NCBI GenBank assembly: GCA_963809795.1
Contig: CAWELN010000008.1
Span: 1 to 64,000, forward strand
Direction: 5' to 3'
DNA from: DASUAS01 sp963809795
Lineage (GTDB): Bacteria; Actinomycetota; Acidimicrobiia; IMCC26256; DASPTH01
Length of the DNA stretch: 64,000 nucleotides
Under the pieces are notes generated by a model, which ran no database searches, was not told the DNA's origin, and was given only the letters and a program-made list of their open reading frames with translations. Numbering within the stretch: position 1 is the first letter of the stretch; each line of letters opens with the position of its first letter. Made by a program: the position numbers and the translations under genes. Below, in pieces: positions 53,635 to 63,187 of the stretch.

Positions 53635-54751
53635 CAGGATCCTCTCCGTGCAGCCGGTCGCCGAGCGCGGTGGGTCCGACCAGGCACTCCTCCGGCTCGT
53701 GCGGAGCCTCCCACGCCGCGAGTTCGACTTCCACATCGCCGTCCCCGGACCATCACCGCTCGCCGAGGAGTTCGCCGCCGCCGGCGCGACGCTGCACGAG
53801 GTCCCGATGCTGCGCATCTCCACCAGTCACGACGCGGCGGACTGGCTCCGCTACGCGGTCCGATGGCCGGGCACCGTGCTGCGCCTGGCGCGACTGGCGC
53901 GCCGGTTGCGGGTCGACGTCGTGCACTCGAACTCGTTGCACACCTGGTACGGGTGGGCGGCGGCCGGGCTCGTGCGACGTCCGCACGTGGTCCACGCGCG
54001 CGAGATCGTGGTCCAGTCGCGCCTCGCGCTGGGCGTCGAGCGCGCGCTCTGCCGCTGGTTCGCCGAGCGGGTCATCGCGGTGTCGTACGCGGTCGCGGCG
54101 CAGCTCGACCCCGCGAACGTCGTGGTGCTCGACGAGTACCTCGATCCCGCGGAGTTCGCGCCATCACACGCGGGCGTGTTCCGGGCGCGGGTGGGGCTCG
54201 CCGGCGACGCGGCCGTGATCGGTGCGGTCGCCCGCCTCGACCCGCTCAAGGGGCTCGACACGCTCGTCGACGCCTGCGCGGTGGTCCGGGCCGATCGGCC
54301 CGACGCCGAGCTCGTGGTGATCGGCAGCCCGGTGCTCGACCAGGAGCGCTATGCGGAGGAGTTCGAGACGCGCGTCGCCCGTACGCCGGGGACCCGGCTC
54401 TTGACCGGCCGGGACGACATCCCCGACGCGATGGCCGACCTCGACGTGCTCGCCCTGCCGTCCATCGAGCCCGAGTCCTACGGGCTGGTGCTGGTGGAGG
54501 CGCTGGCCAGCGGCACGCCGGTGGTGGCGACCGATCACGGGGGACCGCCCGAGATCGTGGCCCGCGCCGCGCCGGGAACGGCGCGCGCGGTCCCGCCGGG
54601 CGACGCCGACGCCCTCGCTGCCGCGCTCCTCGAGCTGCTCCCCGCGCACACCTCGCCGGAGCGGCGCCGGGCCCGGCGGCGCGCCTTCACGCCGCCGCCG
54701 CCGCGGTTCGCCGAGGTCTTCCGCGCCGTCGCCGATCACCCGGGTCGCTAG
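53579..54751 (+). CDS. GT4 family glycosyltransferase
   Basis: About 380 residues, GT-B fold. RILSVQPVAERGGSDQALLRL is the N-terminal start; VVHSNSLHTWYGW, VVHAREIVVQS and ERVIAVSYAVAAQL belong to the acceptor domain. The donor half has GAVARLDPLKGLDTLVDAC and ALPSIEPESYGLVLVEAL (EX7E). The start is uncertain: ATG 53579 overlaps the divergent GT4 by 56 bp, TTG 53615 is shorter, and GTG 53648 would cut the first strand. Its TAG shares the sequence CTAG with the stop of the next, convergent gene. Confidence 0.82.
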   Translation: MPPGASWSSCSTLTATRTIRILSVQPVAERGGSDQALLRLVRSLPRREFDFHIAVPGPSPLAEEFAAAGATLHEVPMLRISTSHDAADWLRYAVRWPGTVLRLARLARRLRVDVVHSNSLHTWYGWAAAGLVRRPHVVHAREIVVQSRLALGVERALCRWFAERVIAVSYAVAAQLDPANVVVLDEYLDPAEFAPSHAGVFRARVGLAGDAAVIGAVARLDPLKGLDTLVDACAVVRADRPDAELVVIGSPVLDQERYAEEFETRVARTPGTRLLTGRDDIPDAMADLDVLALPSIEPESYGLVLVEALASGTPVVATDHGGPPEIVARAAPGTARAVPPGDADALAAALLELLPAHTSPERRRARRRAFTPPPPRFAEVFRAVADHPGR

Positions 54752-56163
54752 CCGGCGCGCTTCACGCGCGTGTACACGCGCTTGGCGGCGCGGTACGCGG
54801 GCGAATCGGCCGCCACCCGCGCCCGCACGCCGTCCTTCGCCCGCTGCTCGAGTCCCGCCCGCAGCCACGTGACCACGCCCATCCGGCGGCGGTACTCGGC
54901 GAAGTACGCACGGAGCTCGTCGTCGGTGCGCGCCCGACCGTTGTCGGCGTACTTGGTCACGAACGGGGTGAATTCGGGATAGAGCCCCGAGCTGGGCCAG
55001 CTGCCGTGGAGCGTGGTCCGCATGAAGTTGCCGATCAGGAGGTCGTCGAAGATCTCCCATTCGACGGCGTGCCGCAACGACGCACGCGGCACCGCGAACG
55101 TGATCGAGCGGCCGGTGTCGCGTCCGCCGAGCTCGACGGTGTGCTCGCCGTCGCCCACCCGGAACGTGACCCGGTCGAGCGAGCGCGCCAGCCGTTCGAT
55201 CGAGCCGAAGTAGCGGGTCAACGCACTCCTGTCGTCGCGGTCGAGGGTGTCGCTCCAGTCGTCGCCGAAGTCCTCCGGTGCGAAGGTGACGTCGGGCGCC
55301 GGCTCGGGGTCGATCGGCTCCCACGAGTCGGTCGTGCAGTCGTAGCGCACGAAGGCGGGGAGGAGTGTGACCCGGTCCGAGCGGAACCCGCGGGCGTACT
55401 CGGCCACCGGCGTGGTCCACTCGTTCGCCCACGCGCTGTCGTCCCGCTGGTACCGGTGGAACGAGCTGAAGGGCACGAAGTGGTTCGCGCCGAAGGTCTC
55501 GGTCATGCGGGCGACGTCGGCACCGACCTCGAAGCCGCTCTCCTTGCGCACCTGGGCCAGGCTCGGGATGGGCGCGCCGTCCTCGTCGACGAAGTTGATC
55601 ATGTCGGCGTCGCCGTAGCCGCTCAGGCGCAGCAGGAACGACTGCGGGAAATGACGGATCACCCGCTTCACCAGGTGCCCCCACCCGCGATCCTGCGCGT
55701 CGTTCAGGTTCACGACGAGGCGGCCACCGACGTCGATCAGCAACACCGCGTCCTGACCCTCGTCGGCGATGCACAGCACCCGCACGCGGTCGGAGATCCG
55801 CACCCACGTCCGGTCGGCCAGCACCTCGACGCGGTAGCCGTCGCGGGTGAGCTCGCGGGCGATCCGGCCGCCGACGTGGTCGGGCAACAGGATGCGGGCG
55901 TCGCGGAACAGCGGGAGGGACGCCGGGTTCAGGTGGTCGGGGTGGCCGTGCGAGAACCACACCGCGCCGGCAGCGCGGATGGCCGCGTCCTGGGCCGCCG
56001 GGACCTCGTACGAGAGCCCCCAACTGCCGAAATAGGCCGAACCGCGCACCCACGGATCCGTCGCGAGCACGGGCTCGCCGTCGTGCACGACGACCGTCGC
56101 GTTCCCGATGGTCTCGAAGCCGAGCTGCACCGGCAGCACAGTAGGGTGTGTGAAATCCCCCAT
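54748..56163 (-). CDS. MBL-fold protein, lactonase/CMAH-like
   Basis: 471-residue protein. The N-terminal ~210 residues are a metallo-beta-lactamase fold: TVLPVQLGFETIGNATVVV, VWFSHGHPDHLNPASLP (HxHxDH), VLCIADEGQDAVLLIDVGG, VVNLNDAQDRG. The remaining ~250 residues (FVPFSSFHRYQRDDSAW, YFGSIERLARSLDRV, FDDLLIGNFMRTTLHG) resemble the C-terminal half of proteins related to CMP-Neu5Ac hydroxylase-like MBL enzymes. ATG 56163 is preceded at once by a 14-bp palindrome. It is divergent from the egt genes. The substrate is not known. Confidence 0.7.
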   Translation of the reverse strand: MGDFTHPTVLPVQLGFETIGNATVVVHDGEPVLATDPWVRGSAYFGSWGLSYEVPAAQDAAIRAAGAVWFSHGHPDHLNPASLPLFRDARILLPDHVGGRIARELTRDGYRVEVLADRTWVRISDRVRVLCIADEGQDAVLLIDVGGRLVVNLNDAQDRGWGHLVKRVIRHFPQSFLLRLSGYGDADMINFVDEDGAPIPSLAQVRKESGFEVGADVARMTETFGANHFVPFSSFHRYQRDDSAWANEWTTPVAEYARGFRSDRVTLLPAFVRYDCTTDSWEPIDPEPAPDVTFAPEDFGDDWSDTLDRDDRSALTRYFGSIERLARSLDRVTFRVGDGEHTVELGGRDTGRSITFAVPRASLRHAVEWEIFDDLLIGNFMRTTLHGSWPSSGLYPEFTPFVTKYADNGRARTDDELRAYFAEYRRRMGVVTWLRAGLEQRAKDGVRARVAADSPAYRAAKRVYTRVKRAG

Positions 56164-56166
56164 CCG

Positions 56167-56180
56167 GGTACGGCCGTACC
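56167..56180. promoter_or_regulatory. 14-bp perfect palindrome GGTACGGCCGTACC
   Basis: Lies three bases before the ATG (56163) of the MBL-fold gene and ~110 bp upstream of the egt leader, in the only gap between the two divergent units. Its symmetry and place suggest an operator for the MBL gene, or for both. A shorter repeat, GGGAC-GAA-GTCCC, lies at 56213-56225. Confidence 0.5.
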
Positions 56181-56292
56181 TCCGAATGACGTGCAACGTT
56201 CGGTGCGCCGCAGGGACGAAGTCCCGTCGTGACGTCCCGATCGACGATCCGACGAGGTCGTGCGCCGCTGCCCCCCAACCCGGAGGAGTCCC

Positions 56293-56367
56293 ATGAACTC
56301 CTGGTATCTCTGGTCCGCGCCGGTTCGGAACCTGACCTGGGTCGCCGCCCACTTCGGGCACCGGTAG
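56293..56367 (+). CDS. 24-residue leader peptide coupled to egtA
   Basis: Small ORF with an excellent ribosome-binding site (GGAGGAG five bases before the ATG). The peptide starts MNSWYLWSAPV, has three Trp, and ends AAHFGHR; its stop TAG is at 56365-56367, two bases before the egtA GTG at 56370. Translation of egtA, which lacks its own strong ribosome-binding site, therefore probably depends on this ORF. It has no known function that I can name. Confidence 0.6.
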   Translation: MNSWYLWSAPVRNLTWVAAHFGHR

Positions 56368-56369
56368 CC

Positions 56370-57599
56370 GTGCCCGCGCCGACCCGCTCCCTGTCGGTCG
56401 CCGACGTCCACCGGTACGTCGACGAAGACGTCTTCCTCTCCCCCCTGGGCAGCTCCCCGGGTGGGCGGGTCGGGATCGAGCTCGAGTGGATCCTCGCCAC
56501 GCGCGATGCCCCCTCGCCGTCCCCCGCCGCCGTCGCCGCCCTCCTCTCCTCGCCCCTGCCGGGTGGTAGCCGTGTCACCTTCGAGCCCGGCGGCCAACTC
56601 GAGCTCAGCGGGCCCGCCGCCGCCGACCTCGGTACCGCGTGCCGGGCCATGCGCCTCGACACCGCGGCGGTGCGGGACGCGCTCAGCCCGCTCACGGTCG
56701 AGCTGCTGGGCACCGGTCTCGACACGCGCGCCGACGCCCCCCGGGTGCTCGACGCGCCGCGCTACCGCGCGATGGAGGCGTACTTCGACTCACAGTGGCC
56801 GGCCGGCCGCACGATGATGCGCAACACCGCGTCGATCCAGGTGAACCTCGACGTCGGGAGCCCCGCCACCACCGACGCCCGCTGGCACCTGGCCCATGAC
56901 ATCGGACCGGTGCTCACCGCGTGCTTCGCCAACTCGCCGTTCGACGCCAGCGGCAACCCGTCCGGCTACCGGTCCACGCGCGCCGCGGTGTGGCACGCGA
57001 TCGACCCGGCGCGCACCGACTCCGCCCGCCGCGACCCCGGCGGGTCCGCGCGAGACGCGTGGGAGCGCTACGTGCTGGACGCGACCGTGATGATGATCCG
57101 CGTCGACGACGACCACAGCGTCGCCCCGCGCGAGCCGATGTCGTTCTCGTGGTGGCTCACGCACGGCCACGAGTGCGGGTGGCCGACCGTCGACGACCTC
57201 GCGTACCACACGACCACGCTGTTCCCGCCGGTGCGGCCGCGCGGCTGGCTCGAGCTGCGCATGATCGACGCGCTCCCCGAGGAGTGGTGGCCGGTGGCGG
57301 TCGCGGTGGCCACCGCGTTGCTCGACGACCCCGTGGCGGCCGCATGCGCGGCTGTCGACGCGCCCGCGGTGCGCGACCGCTGGACCGCCGCGGCGCGCGA
57401 CGCGCTGGGCGATCCCGAGCTGCGCGCCGTCGCGGTCCGTTGCTTCGAGGCCGCGCGCGCGGCGCTCCGCCGGCTCGGGGCCGACTCGGCGACTCGCGCC
57501 GCGACCGACGAGTACTTCGAGCGGTACGTCGCGCGGGGCCGGTGCCCGGCCGACGAGCAGCTCGAGGACTGGATGCGGCTGCAGACCGCGGGCGTCTGA
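56370..57599 (+). CDS. egtA: Ergothioneine glutamate-cysteine ligase
   Basis: Makes gamma-glutamylcysteine, the sulfur donor for EgtB. 409 residues, GCS2 family: LSVADVHRYVDEDVF, GRVGIELEWIL, VTFEPGGQLELSGPA, MMRNTASIQVNLDVG, STRAAVWHAIDPART, MSFSWWLTHGHECGWPTVDDLAYH, and RGWLELRMIDALPEEWW are typical of EgtA. GTG 56370 is chosen because it is two bases after the leader peptide stop. The next gene starts one base past its stop. The four egt genes are in the order A-B-C-D. Confidence 0.9.
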   Translation: MPAPTRSLSVADVHRYVDEDVFLSPLGSSPGGRVGIELEWILATRDAPSPSPAAVAALLSSPLPGGSRVTFEPGGQLELSGPAAADLGTACRAMRLDTAAVRDALSPLTVELLGTGLDTRADAPRVLDAPRYRAMEAYFDSQWPAGRTMMRNTASIQVNLDVGSPATTDARWHLAHDIGPVLTACFANSPFDASGNPSGYRSTRAAVWHAIDPARTDSARRDPGGSARDAWERYVLDATVMMIRVDDDHSVAPREPMSFSWWLTHGHECGWPTVDDLAYHTTTLFPPVRPRGWLELRMIDALPEEWWPVAVAVATALLDDPVAAACAAVDAPAVRDRWTAAARDALGDPELRAVAVRCFEAARAALRRLGADSATRAATDEYFERYVARGRCPADEQLEDWMRLQTAGV

Positions 57600-57600
57600 C

Positions 57601-58869
57601 GTGATCGGCAAGCCGGAGCTCGTGGCCGCGCTCGAAGAGAGCCGTCGCCGCACCCTGGATCTGCTCGCGCCGGTGCCCGACGACCTGCAGCGGGTGCAGG
57701 TGTCGGAGCTCATGTCACCCCTCTGTTGGGACCTCGCCCACATCGGTCATTTCGAGGAGCTCTGGTTGGTGCGCGAGCTCGCGGGGGGCGCACCGTCGGT
57801 GGCGCGCTTCGACGACGTGTACGACGCGTTCCGTCACCCCCGTCGCGAGCGGCCGTCCCTCGACATCCTCGACGCCGCGGGCGCGCGCGACTACGACGCC
57901 GCGGTGCGCACCCGCGCGCTCGAGGTGCTCGACCGGATCGACCTCGACCGCGGCGATCCGCTGCTCACCGACGGCTTCGTCTACGGCATGATCGTGCAGC
58001 ACGAGCACCAGCACGACGAGACGCTGCTGGCCACGCTCCAGCTGATGCGCGACTTCGTCCATCCCGACGCCGACGGCGAGGGCGGCGCCGGGTCGCCTGC
58101 CGGGCCGTCGCTCGCGCTGCCGCCCGACGTGCTGGTGCCGGGTGCCACCCTCGTGATGGGCACCGACACCGAGCCCTGGGCCTACGACAACGAGCGCCCG
58201 GCCCACACCGAGTCGGTCGCCTCCTTCCGCATCGACACGACGGCGGTGACCAACGGTGCGTACGCGCAGTTCGTGGAGTCGGGCGGCTACGACGACCGCG
58301 CCTGCTGGAGCGACGCCGGGTGGGCGTGGCGCACCGAGGCCGGGCTGACCGCGCCACAGTTCTGGCAAGGCTCCGCCGACGGCGGCTGGACGCGTCACCG
58401 CTTCGGCCGCGACGAGCCGCTCCCCGAGGACGAGCCGGTGCAGCACGTGTGCTGGTACGAAGCCGACGCGTACGCCCGCGGGACCGGCAGCCGGCTCCCG
58501 ACCGAGGCCGAGTGGGAGCTCGCGGCACGGGGTGCGTCGCCCGCCACCGCGAACCTCTGGCGCGAGGGTCCGCACCGGTTCGCGCCGTCGCCCGTGACGA
58601 CCGGCTGCGACCGTGCCAGCCAGTGCGGCGCGTTGGGCATGCTGGGCGACGTGTGGGAGTGGACCGCGTCCGACTTCACGCCGTACCCCGGTTTCCGCGC
58701 CTTCCCCTACCGGGAGTACTCGGAGGTGTTCTTCGGCCCCGAGTACAAGGTCCTGCGCGGCGGCTCGTGGGCGACGCACCCGAGCGCGGTGCGCACGACG
58801 TTCCGCAACTGGGACTTTCCTGTCCGCCGGCAGATCTTCGCCGGGTTCCGCTGCGCGCGCGACGCCTGA
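57601..58869 (+). CDS. egtB: Ergothioneine sulfoxide synthase EgtB
   Basis: Iron enzyme that joins gamma-glutamylcysteine to hercynine with O2. 422 residues. The N-terminal DinB-like domain holds the iron ligands: His in DLAHIGHFEELWL and the HxHxH in QHEHQHDETLLATLQ. The C-terminal FGE-sulfatase domain has VPGATLVMGTDTEPW, FRIDTTAVTNGAYAQF, CWYEADAYARGTGSRLPTEAEWE, MLGDVWEWTASDF and VLRGGSWATHPSAVR. The GTG start is at 57601. It is co-transcribed with egtA and egtC. Confidence 0.93.
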   Translation: MIGKPELVAALEESRRRTLDLLAPVPDDLQRVQVSELMSPLCWDLAHIGHFEELWLVRELAGGAPSVARFDDVYDAFRHPRRERPSLDILDAAGARDYDAAVRTRALEVLDRIDLDRGDPLLTDGFVYGMIVQHEHQHDETLLATLQLMRDFVHPDADGEGGAGSPAGPSLALPPDVLVPGATLVMGTDTEPWAYDNERPAHTESVASFRIDTTAVTNGAYAQFVESGGYDDRACWSDAGWAWRTEAGLTAPQFWQGSADGGWTRHRFGRDEPLPEDEPVQHVCWYEADAYARGTGSRLPTEAEWELAARGASPATANLWREGPHRFAPSPVTTGCDRASQCGALGMLGDVWEWTASDFTPYPGFRAFPYREYSEVFFGPEYKVLRGGSWATHPSAVRTTFRNWDFPVRRQIFAGFRCARDA

Positions 58870-58876
58870 CGCCGCG

Positions 58877-59602
58877 ATGTGCCGGCACCTCGCGTACCTC
58901 GGCCCGCCGACCGCGCTGTCCGACCTGTTGTTCGATGCGCCGCACGCGCTCGCCCGGCAGGCCGAGTGCCCGCGCCTGCAGACCTCGGGCACGACCAACC
59001 CCGACGGGTGGGGCGTTGCGTGGTACGTCGATGGCGACACCACGCCGGACCGGTACCGCACCGTCACCCCGATCTGGGAGGACCGCGCCTTCGCCGACCG
59101 CGCCCACGACCTGCGCAGCGGCGCGTTCCTCGCCGCGGCCCGTCTGGCGTCGCCCGGCGCCAGCCTGGTCGACACCGGGAACGCCCCGTTCGTCGCCGGC
59201 CGCTGGTCGTTCTCGCTCAACGGCATCGTGTACGGCTTCCGTGACGGCGTGGGCGACGCGCTCCGGGCGCGCGTGCGCGCCGACCGGCTGGCGTCCGTCG
59301 TGGGCGACGCCGACACCGAGGTGCTCTTCGCGCTGGTGCTGCAGGACCTCGACGACGGGGCCGGACCCGAGGACGCGCTGGCGCGCGTCGTGCGCGAGGT
59401 CCTCGACATGACCACCGGGCGGCTCAACCTGCTCCTCACCGACGGCGCCGCGGTCCACGGCACACGGGTCGGGAACTCGTTGGTGCACCGTGAGTCGGTG
59501 CTCGTGTCAGAGCCGACCGACGACGAGCCGGGATGGGCCGAAGTCCCCGATCATTCGCTCGTCACGATGACGGGCCACGGAACGCGCACGACTGCGCTGT
59601 GA
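58877..59602 (+). CDS. egtC: Gamma-glutamyl-hercynylcysteine sulfoxide hydrolase EgtC
   Basis: Removes the glutamate from the EgtB product. 241 residues with the class II glutamine amidotransferase fold: the N-terminal MCRHLAYLGPP provides the catalytic Cys at position 2, and TSGTTNPDGWGVAWYV, FVAGRWSFSLNGIV and VVGDADTEVLFALVL follow. ATG 58877 lies seven bases after the egtB stop, and it is followed by egtD after ten bases with its own GGGAG ribosome-binding site. The active-site Cys after the initiator Met requires methionine removal. Confidence 0.92.
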   Translation: MCRHLAYLGPPTALSDLLFDAPHALARQAECPRLQTSGTTNPDGWGVAWYVDGDTTPDRYRTVTPIWEDRAFADRAHDLRSGAFLAAARLASPGASLVDTGNAPFVAGRWSFSLNGIVYGFRDGVGDALRARVRADRLASVVGDADTEVLFALVLQDLDDGAGPEDALARVVREVLDMTTGRLNLLLTDGAAVHGTRVGNSLVHRESVLVSEPTDDEPGWAEVPDHSLVTMTGHGTRTTAL

Positions 59603-59612
59603 AGGGAGCCCC

Positions 59613-60587
59613 ATGACCGCGGACGTCGTCGTCGACGTGCACCTGCAACCCGAGGAGGTGGCCCGCGCGCTGGCCACCGACGTCCGTCAAGGCCTGGGCG
59701 CGATTCCGAAGACGTTGCCGCCGAAGTGGTTCTACGACGACCGCGGGAGCGAGCTCTTCGACGAGATCACCCGCCTCCCCGAGTACTACCCGACCCGCAC
59801 CGAACGCGGCATCCTCGTCGCCCACGCACGCGACATCGCCGAGCTGACCAAGGCCGACACGCTGGTGGAGCTGGGCTCGGGCACGTCCGAGAAGACCCGG
59901 ATCCTGCTCGACGCGCTGCGCGACGCCGGAACCCTCGAGCGCTTCGTGCCGTTCGACGTCAGCGAGCAGACCCTGCGCGACGCGGCTGCCGCGGTGTCGC
60001 GGGAGTACGCAGGCATGCGCGTCCACGCGGTCGTCGGCGACTTCGAGCACCACCTCGCCGACCTGCCGACCGGTGGCACCCGGCTGGTGGCGTTCCTCGG
60101 CAGCACCATCGGCAACCTCGTCCCCGCGGCCCGCGCCACCTTCCTCGCCGACCTGGCCGCGACGCTCGCGCCCGGCGACGCCCTCCTGCTCGGCACCGAC
60201 CTGGTGAAGGACGTCGACCGTCTCGTCGCCGCGTACGACGACGCCGCCGGCGTGACCGCCGAGTTCAACCGCAACGTCCTGCGCGTGCTCGACCGCGAGC
60301 TCGATGCCGACTTCGAACCGGCGCGGTTCCAGCACGTGGCCTGCTTCGACGTCGACGCCGAGTGGATCGAGATGCGCCTGCGGTCCACGACCGCCCAGTC
60401 GGTCGCCATCCGCGCCCTCGACCTCACCGTCGACTTCGCCGCCGGCGAGGACGTGCGCACCGAGATCAGCGCCAAGTTCCGGCGCGAAGGCGTCGAGCGC
60501 GAGCTCGCGGCCGCCGGGCTCGAGCCGGCGGCATGGTGGACCGATCCCGCGGCTGACTTCGCGCTCTCGCTCTCGTTCGCCCGCTAG
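59613..60587 (+). CDS. egtD: Histidine N-alpha-methyltransferase EgtD
   Basis: Trimethylates histidine to hercynine, the first step of ergothioneine synthesis. 324 residues with all family marks: PPKWFYDDRGSELFDEIT, LPEYYPTRTERGIL, VELGSGTSEKTRILLDAL, VPFDVSEQTLRDAA, FLGSTIGNL, LLGTDLVKD, AEFNRNVLRVLDREL, and EISAKFRREGVERELAAAGLE. The ATG at 59613 follows GGGAG. The final gene of the cluster, EgtE (C-S lyase), is not present next to it. Confidence 0.95.
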   Translation: MTADVVVDVHLQPEEVARALATDVRQGLGAIPKTLPPKWFYDDRGSELFDEITRLPEYYPTRTERGILVAHARDIAELTKADTLVELGSGTSEKTRILLDALRDAGTLERFVPFDVSEQTLRDAAAAVSREYAGMRVHAVVGDFEHHLADLPTGGTRLVAFLGSTIGNLVPAARATFLADLAATLAPGDALLLGTDLVKDVDRLVAAYDDAAGVTAEFNRNVLRVLDRELDADFEPARFQHVACFDVDAEWIEMRLRSTTAQSVAIRALDLTVDFAAGEDVRTEISAKFRREGVERELAAAGLEPAAWWTDPAADFALSLSFAR

Positions 60588-60615
60588 CGGCTCCGGCCGC
60601 CCGTATCCTCGCCCC

Positions 60616-61053
60616 GTGGCCTACCGACGCATGACCCGGGACGAGGTGCGCGCGTTCCTCACGTCCGATCCGCCCCGGCCCGGCGTCCTGGCGACCACGC
60701 GTCGCGACGGGCGCCCGCACGCGGCGCCGCTCTGGTACGTCGTCGACGACGACGGGACGATCGTGTTCACCACCGGCGCCGACACGGTGAAGGGCCGCAC
60801 GCTGCAACGGAGGGGCTGGGCGACCATGACCGTCGACGACGACCGCCCCCCGTTCTCGTTCGTCACCGTGGAGGGACCGGTGACGATCTCCGACGACCTG
60901 GTCGCGGTGCAGGGCTGGGCGGCCCGCATCGGCGGTCGCTACATGGGCGACGACCGCGCCGCCGAGTACGGCGCCCGCAACGGCGTCCCGGGCGAGCTCC
61001 TGGTCCGGCTCACCCCCGAGCACGTGGTGAGCGCCCGCGACCTCGCCGACTGA
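60616..61053 (+). CDS. PPOX-class (F420-dependent type) flavoprotein
   Basis: 145-residue split-barrel protein: RPGVLATTRRDGRPHAAPLWYVVDDD, IVFTTGADTVKGRTLQRRG, TVDDDRPPFSFVTVEGPV. This resembles the PPOX class, which includes F420H2-dependent biliverdin reductase-like enzymes. Cofactor (F420 or FMN) and substrate are not decided by sequence. GTG 60616 is the start; there are 28 bp to the egtD stop, so it may be in the same transcript, but no functional link to ergothioneine is known to me. Confidence 0.8.
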   Translation: MAYRRMTRDEVRAFLTSDPPRPGVLATTRRDGRPHAAPLWYVVDDDGTIVFTTGADTVKGRTLQRRGWATMTVDDDRPPFSFVTVEGPVTISDDLVAVQGWAARIGGRYMGDDRAAEYGARNGVPGELLVRLTPEHVVSARDLAD

Positions 61054-61088
61054 CCGGCCGACCCGACGCCGGCGGCCCGGATCCGGGT

Positions 61089-61117
61089 TTCCACTACGGC
61101 GGTAGTGCTAATACAAT
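61089..61117 (+). promoter_or_regulatory. sufC promoter with inverted-repeat operator
   Basis: A -10 element TACAAT at 61112-61117 ends seven bases before the sufC ATG (61125), with TTCCAC at 61089-61094 as a weak -35 at 17-bp spacing. Between them is CACTAC-GGCG-GTAGTG (61092-61107), a 6-bp inverted repeat placed where a repressor would block RNA polymerase. A transcript starting at the usual distance would be nearly leaderless. Confidence 0.6.
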
Positions 61118-61124
61118 CGAGGGC

Positions 61125-61885
<761 letters not shown>

Positions 61886-61889
<4 letters not shown>

Positions 61890-63175
61890 GCGAGCGGGGC
61901 CCGAGCTCGCCGAAGGTGGAGCAGCCGCCGCAGGCGCCGAGCGGGAGCCTCGACGTCGCGAGCATCAAGGCCGACTTCCCGATCCTCAAGCGCCAGGTGC
62001 ACGGCAAGCGGCTCGTGTACCTCGACTCCGCGGCCACGTCACAGAAGCCGCTCGCGGTGCTCGACGCGATGGACCGCTACTACCGGGAGTACAACGCCAA
62101 CGTCCACCGCGGCGTGTACACGATCGCCGAAGAGGCGACGGCGGCGTTCGAGGCGGCACGCGCGAAGGTCGGCAGGTTCGTGAACGCGCACCACGCGCAC
62201 GAGATCGTCTACGTCCGCAACGCCACGGAGGCCATCAACCTCGTCGCGTACTCCTGGGCACGCGCCAACCTGCGCGAGGGCGATCCCATCGTGCTCACGC
62301 ACATGGAGCACCACGCCAACGTCGTGCCGTGGCACATCCTCGCCGCCGAGCGCGGCGTCGAGCTGCGCTGGATCCCCATCACCGACGACTACCGCCTCGA
62401 CCTGCGCGACCTCGACCGCCTCCTCGACGGCGCCAAGCTGCTCTCGGTCAGCGCGATGTCGAACGTGCTCGGCACGATCAACGACATCCGCCCGCTCGCC
62501 GACGCCGCCCACGCCGCCGGCGCCCACGTGCTGGTCGACGCCTGCCAGGCGGTGCCACACCTCGCGGTCGACGTGCAGGCCTGGGACGCCGACTTCGTCG
62601 CCTTCTCCGCCCACAAGATGTGCGGGCCGACCGGCATCGGGGCGCTGTGGGCCCGGGCCGAGCTCCTCGACGCCATGCCACCGTTCATGGGCGGCGGCGA
62701 GATGATCACCCAGGTCACCGTCGACGGCTTCACGCCGAACGAGGTGCCCTGGAAGTTCGAGGCGGGCACGCCGCCGATCGCCGAGGCGGTCGGCTTCGGC
62801 GCGGCGGTCGACTACGTCCGTGGCCTCGGCATGGACGCCATCCGCGAACACGAGCGCGCCCTCACCGGGTACACGCTCGATGCGCTGACGCGTCGCTTCG
62901 GCGACAACCTCCAGATCTACGGACCGCTCGACACCGCGGTGCGCGGCGGTGCGATCTCGTTCCTCTTCGAGGGCATCCACGCACACGACATCTCCCAGGT
63001 CGTGGACGAGGAGGCCGTGTGCGTGCGCGCCGGCCACCACTGCGCCAAGCCGCTCATGCGCGTGCTGGGCGTCCCCGCCACGACGCGCGCGTCGTTCTAC
63101 GTTTACAACGACGAAGCCGACGCCGACGCCCTCATCGACGCGCTGGCGCGCGCCGAGAAGTTCTTCGCCATCTAG
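61886..63175 (+). CDS. sufS: Cysteine desulfurase SufS
   Basis: PLP enzyme that takes sulfur from cysteine, 429 residues. IKADFPILKRQVHGKRLVYLDSAATSQKPLAVL-type start (short motif VYLDSAATSQKP), EIVYVRNATEAINLV, THMEHHANVVPWHIL, VDACQAVPHLAVDVQAW, and the Schiff-base FSAHKMCGPTGIG. The catalytic Cys loop is VRAGHHCAKPLM. ATG 61886 overlaps the sufC stop. It hands sulfur to SufU encoded 12 bp downstream. Confidence 0.95.
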
Positions 63176-63187
63176 CTGGAGACCCCG

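Noticed and set aside
54164..56725. Open frame of 853 codons on the - strand
   Set aside because: It overlaps the recognisable MBL-fold protein in another frame, and its own translation is Arg/Gly/Pro-rich without domains.
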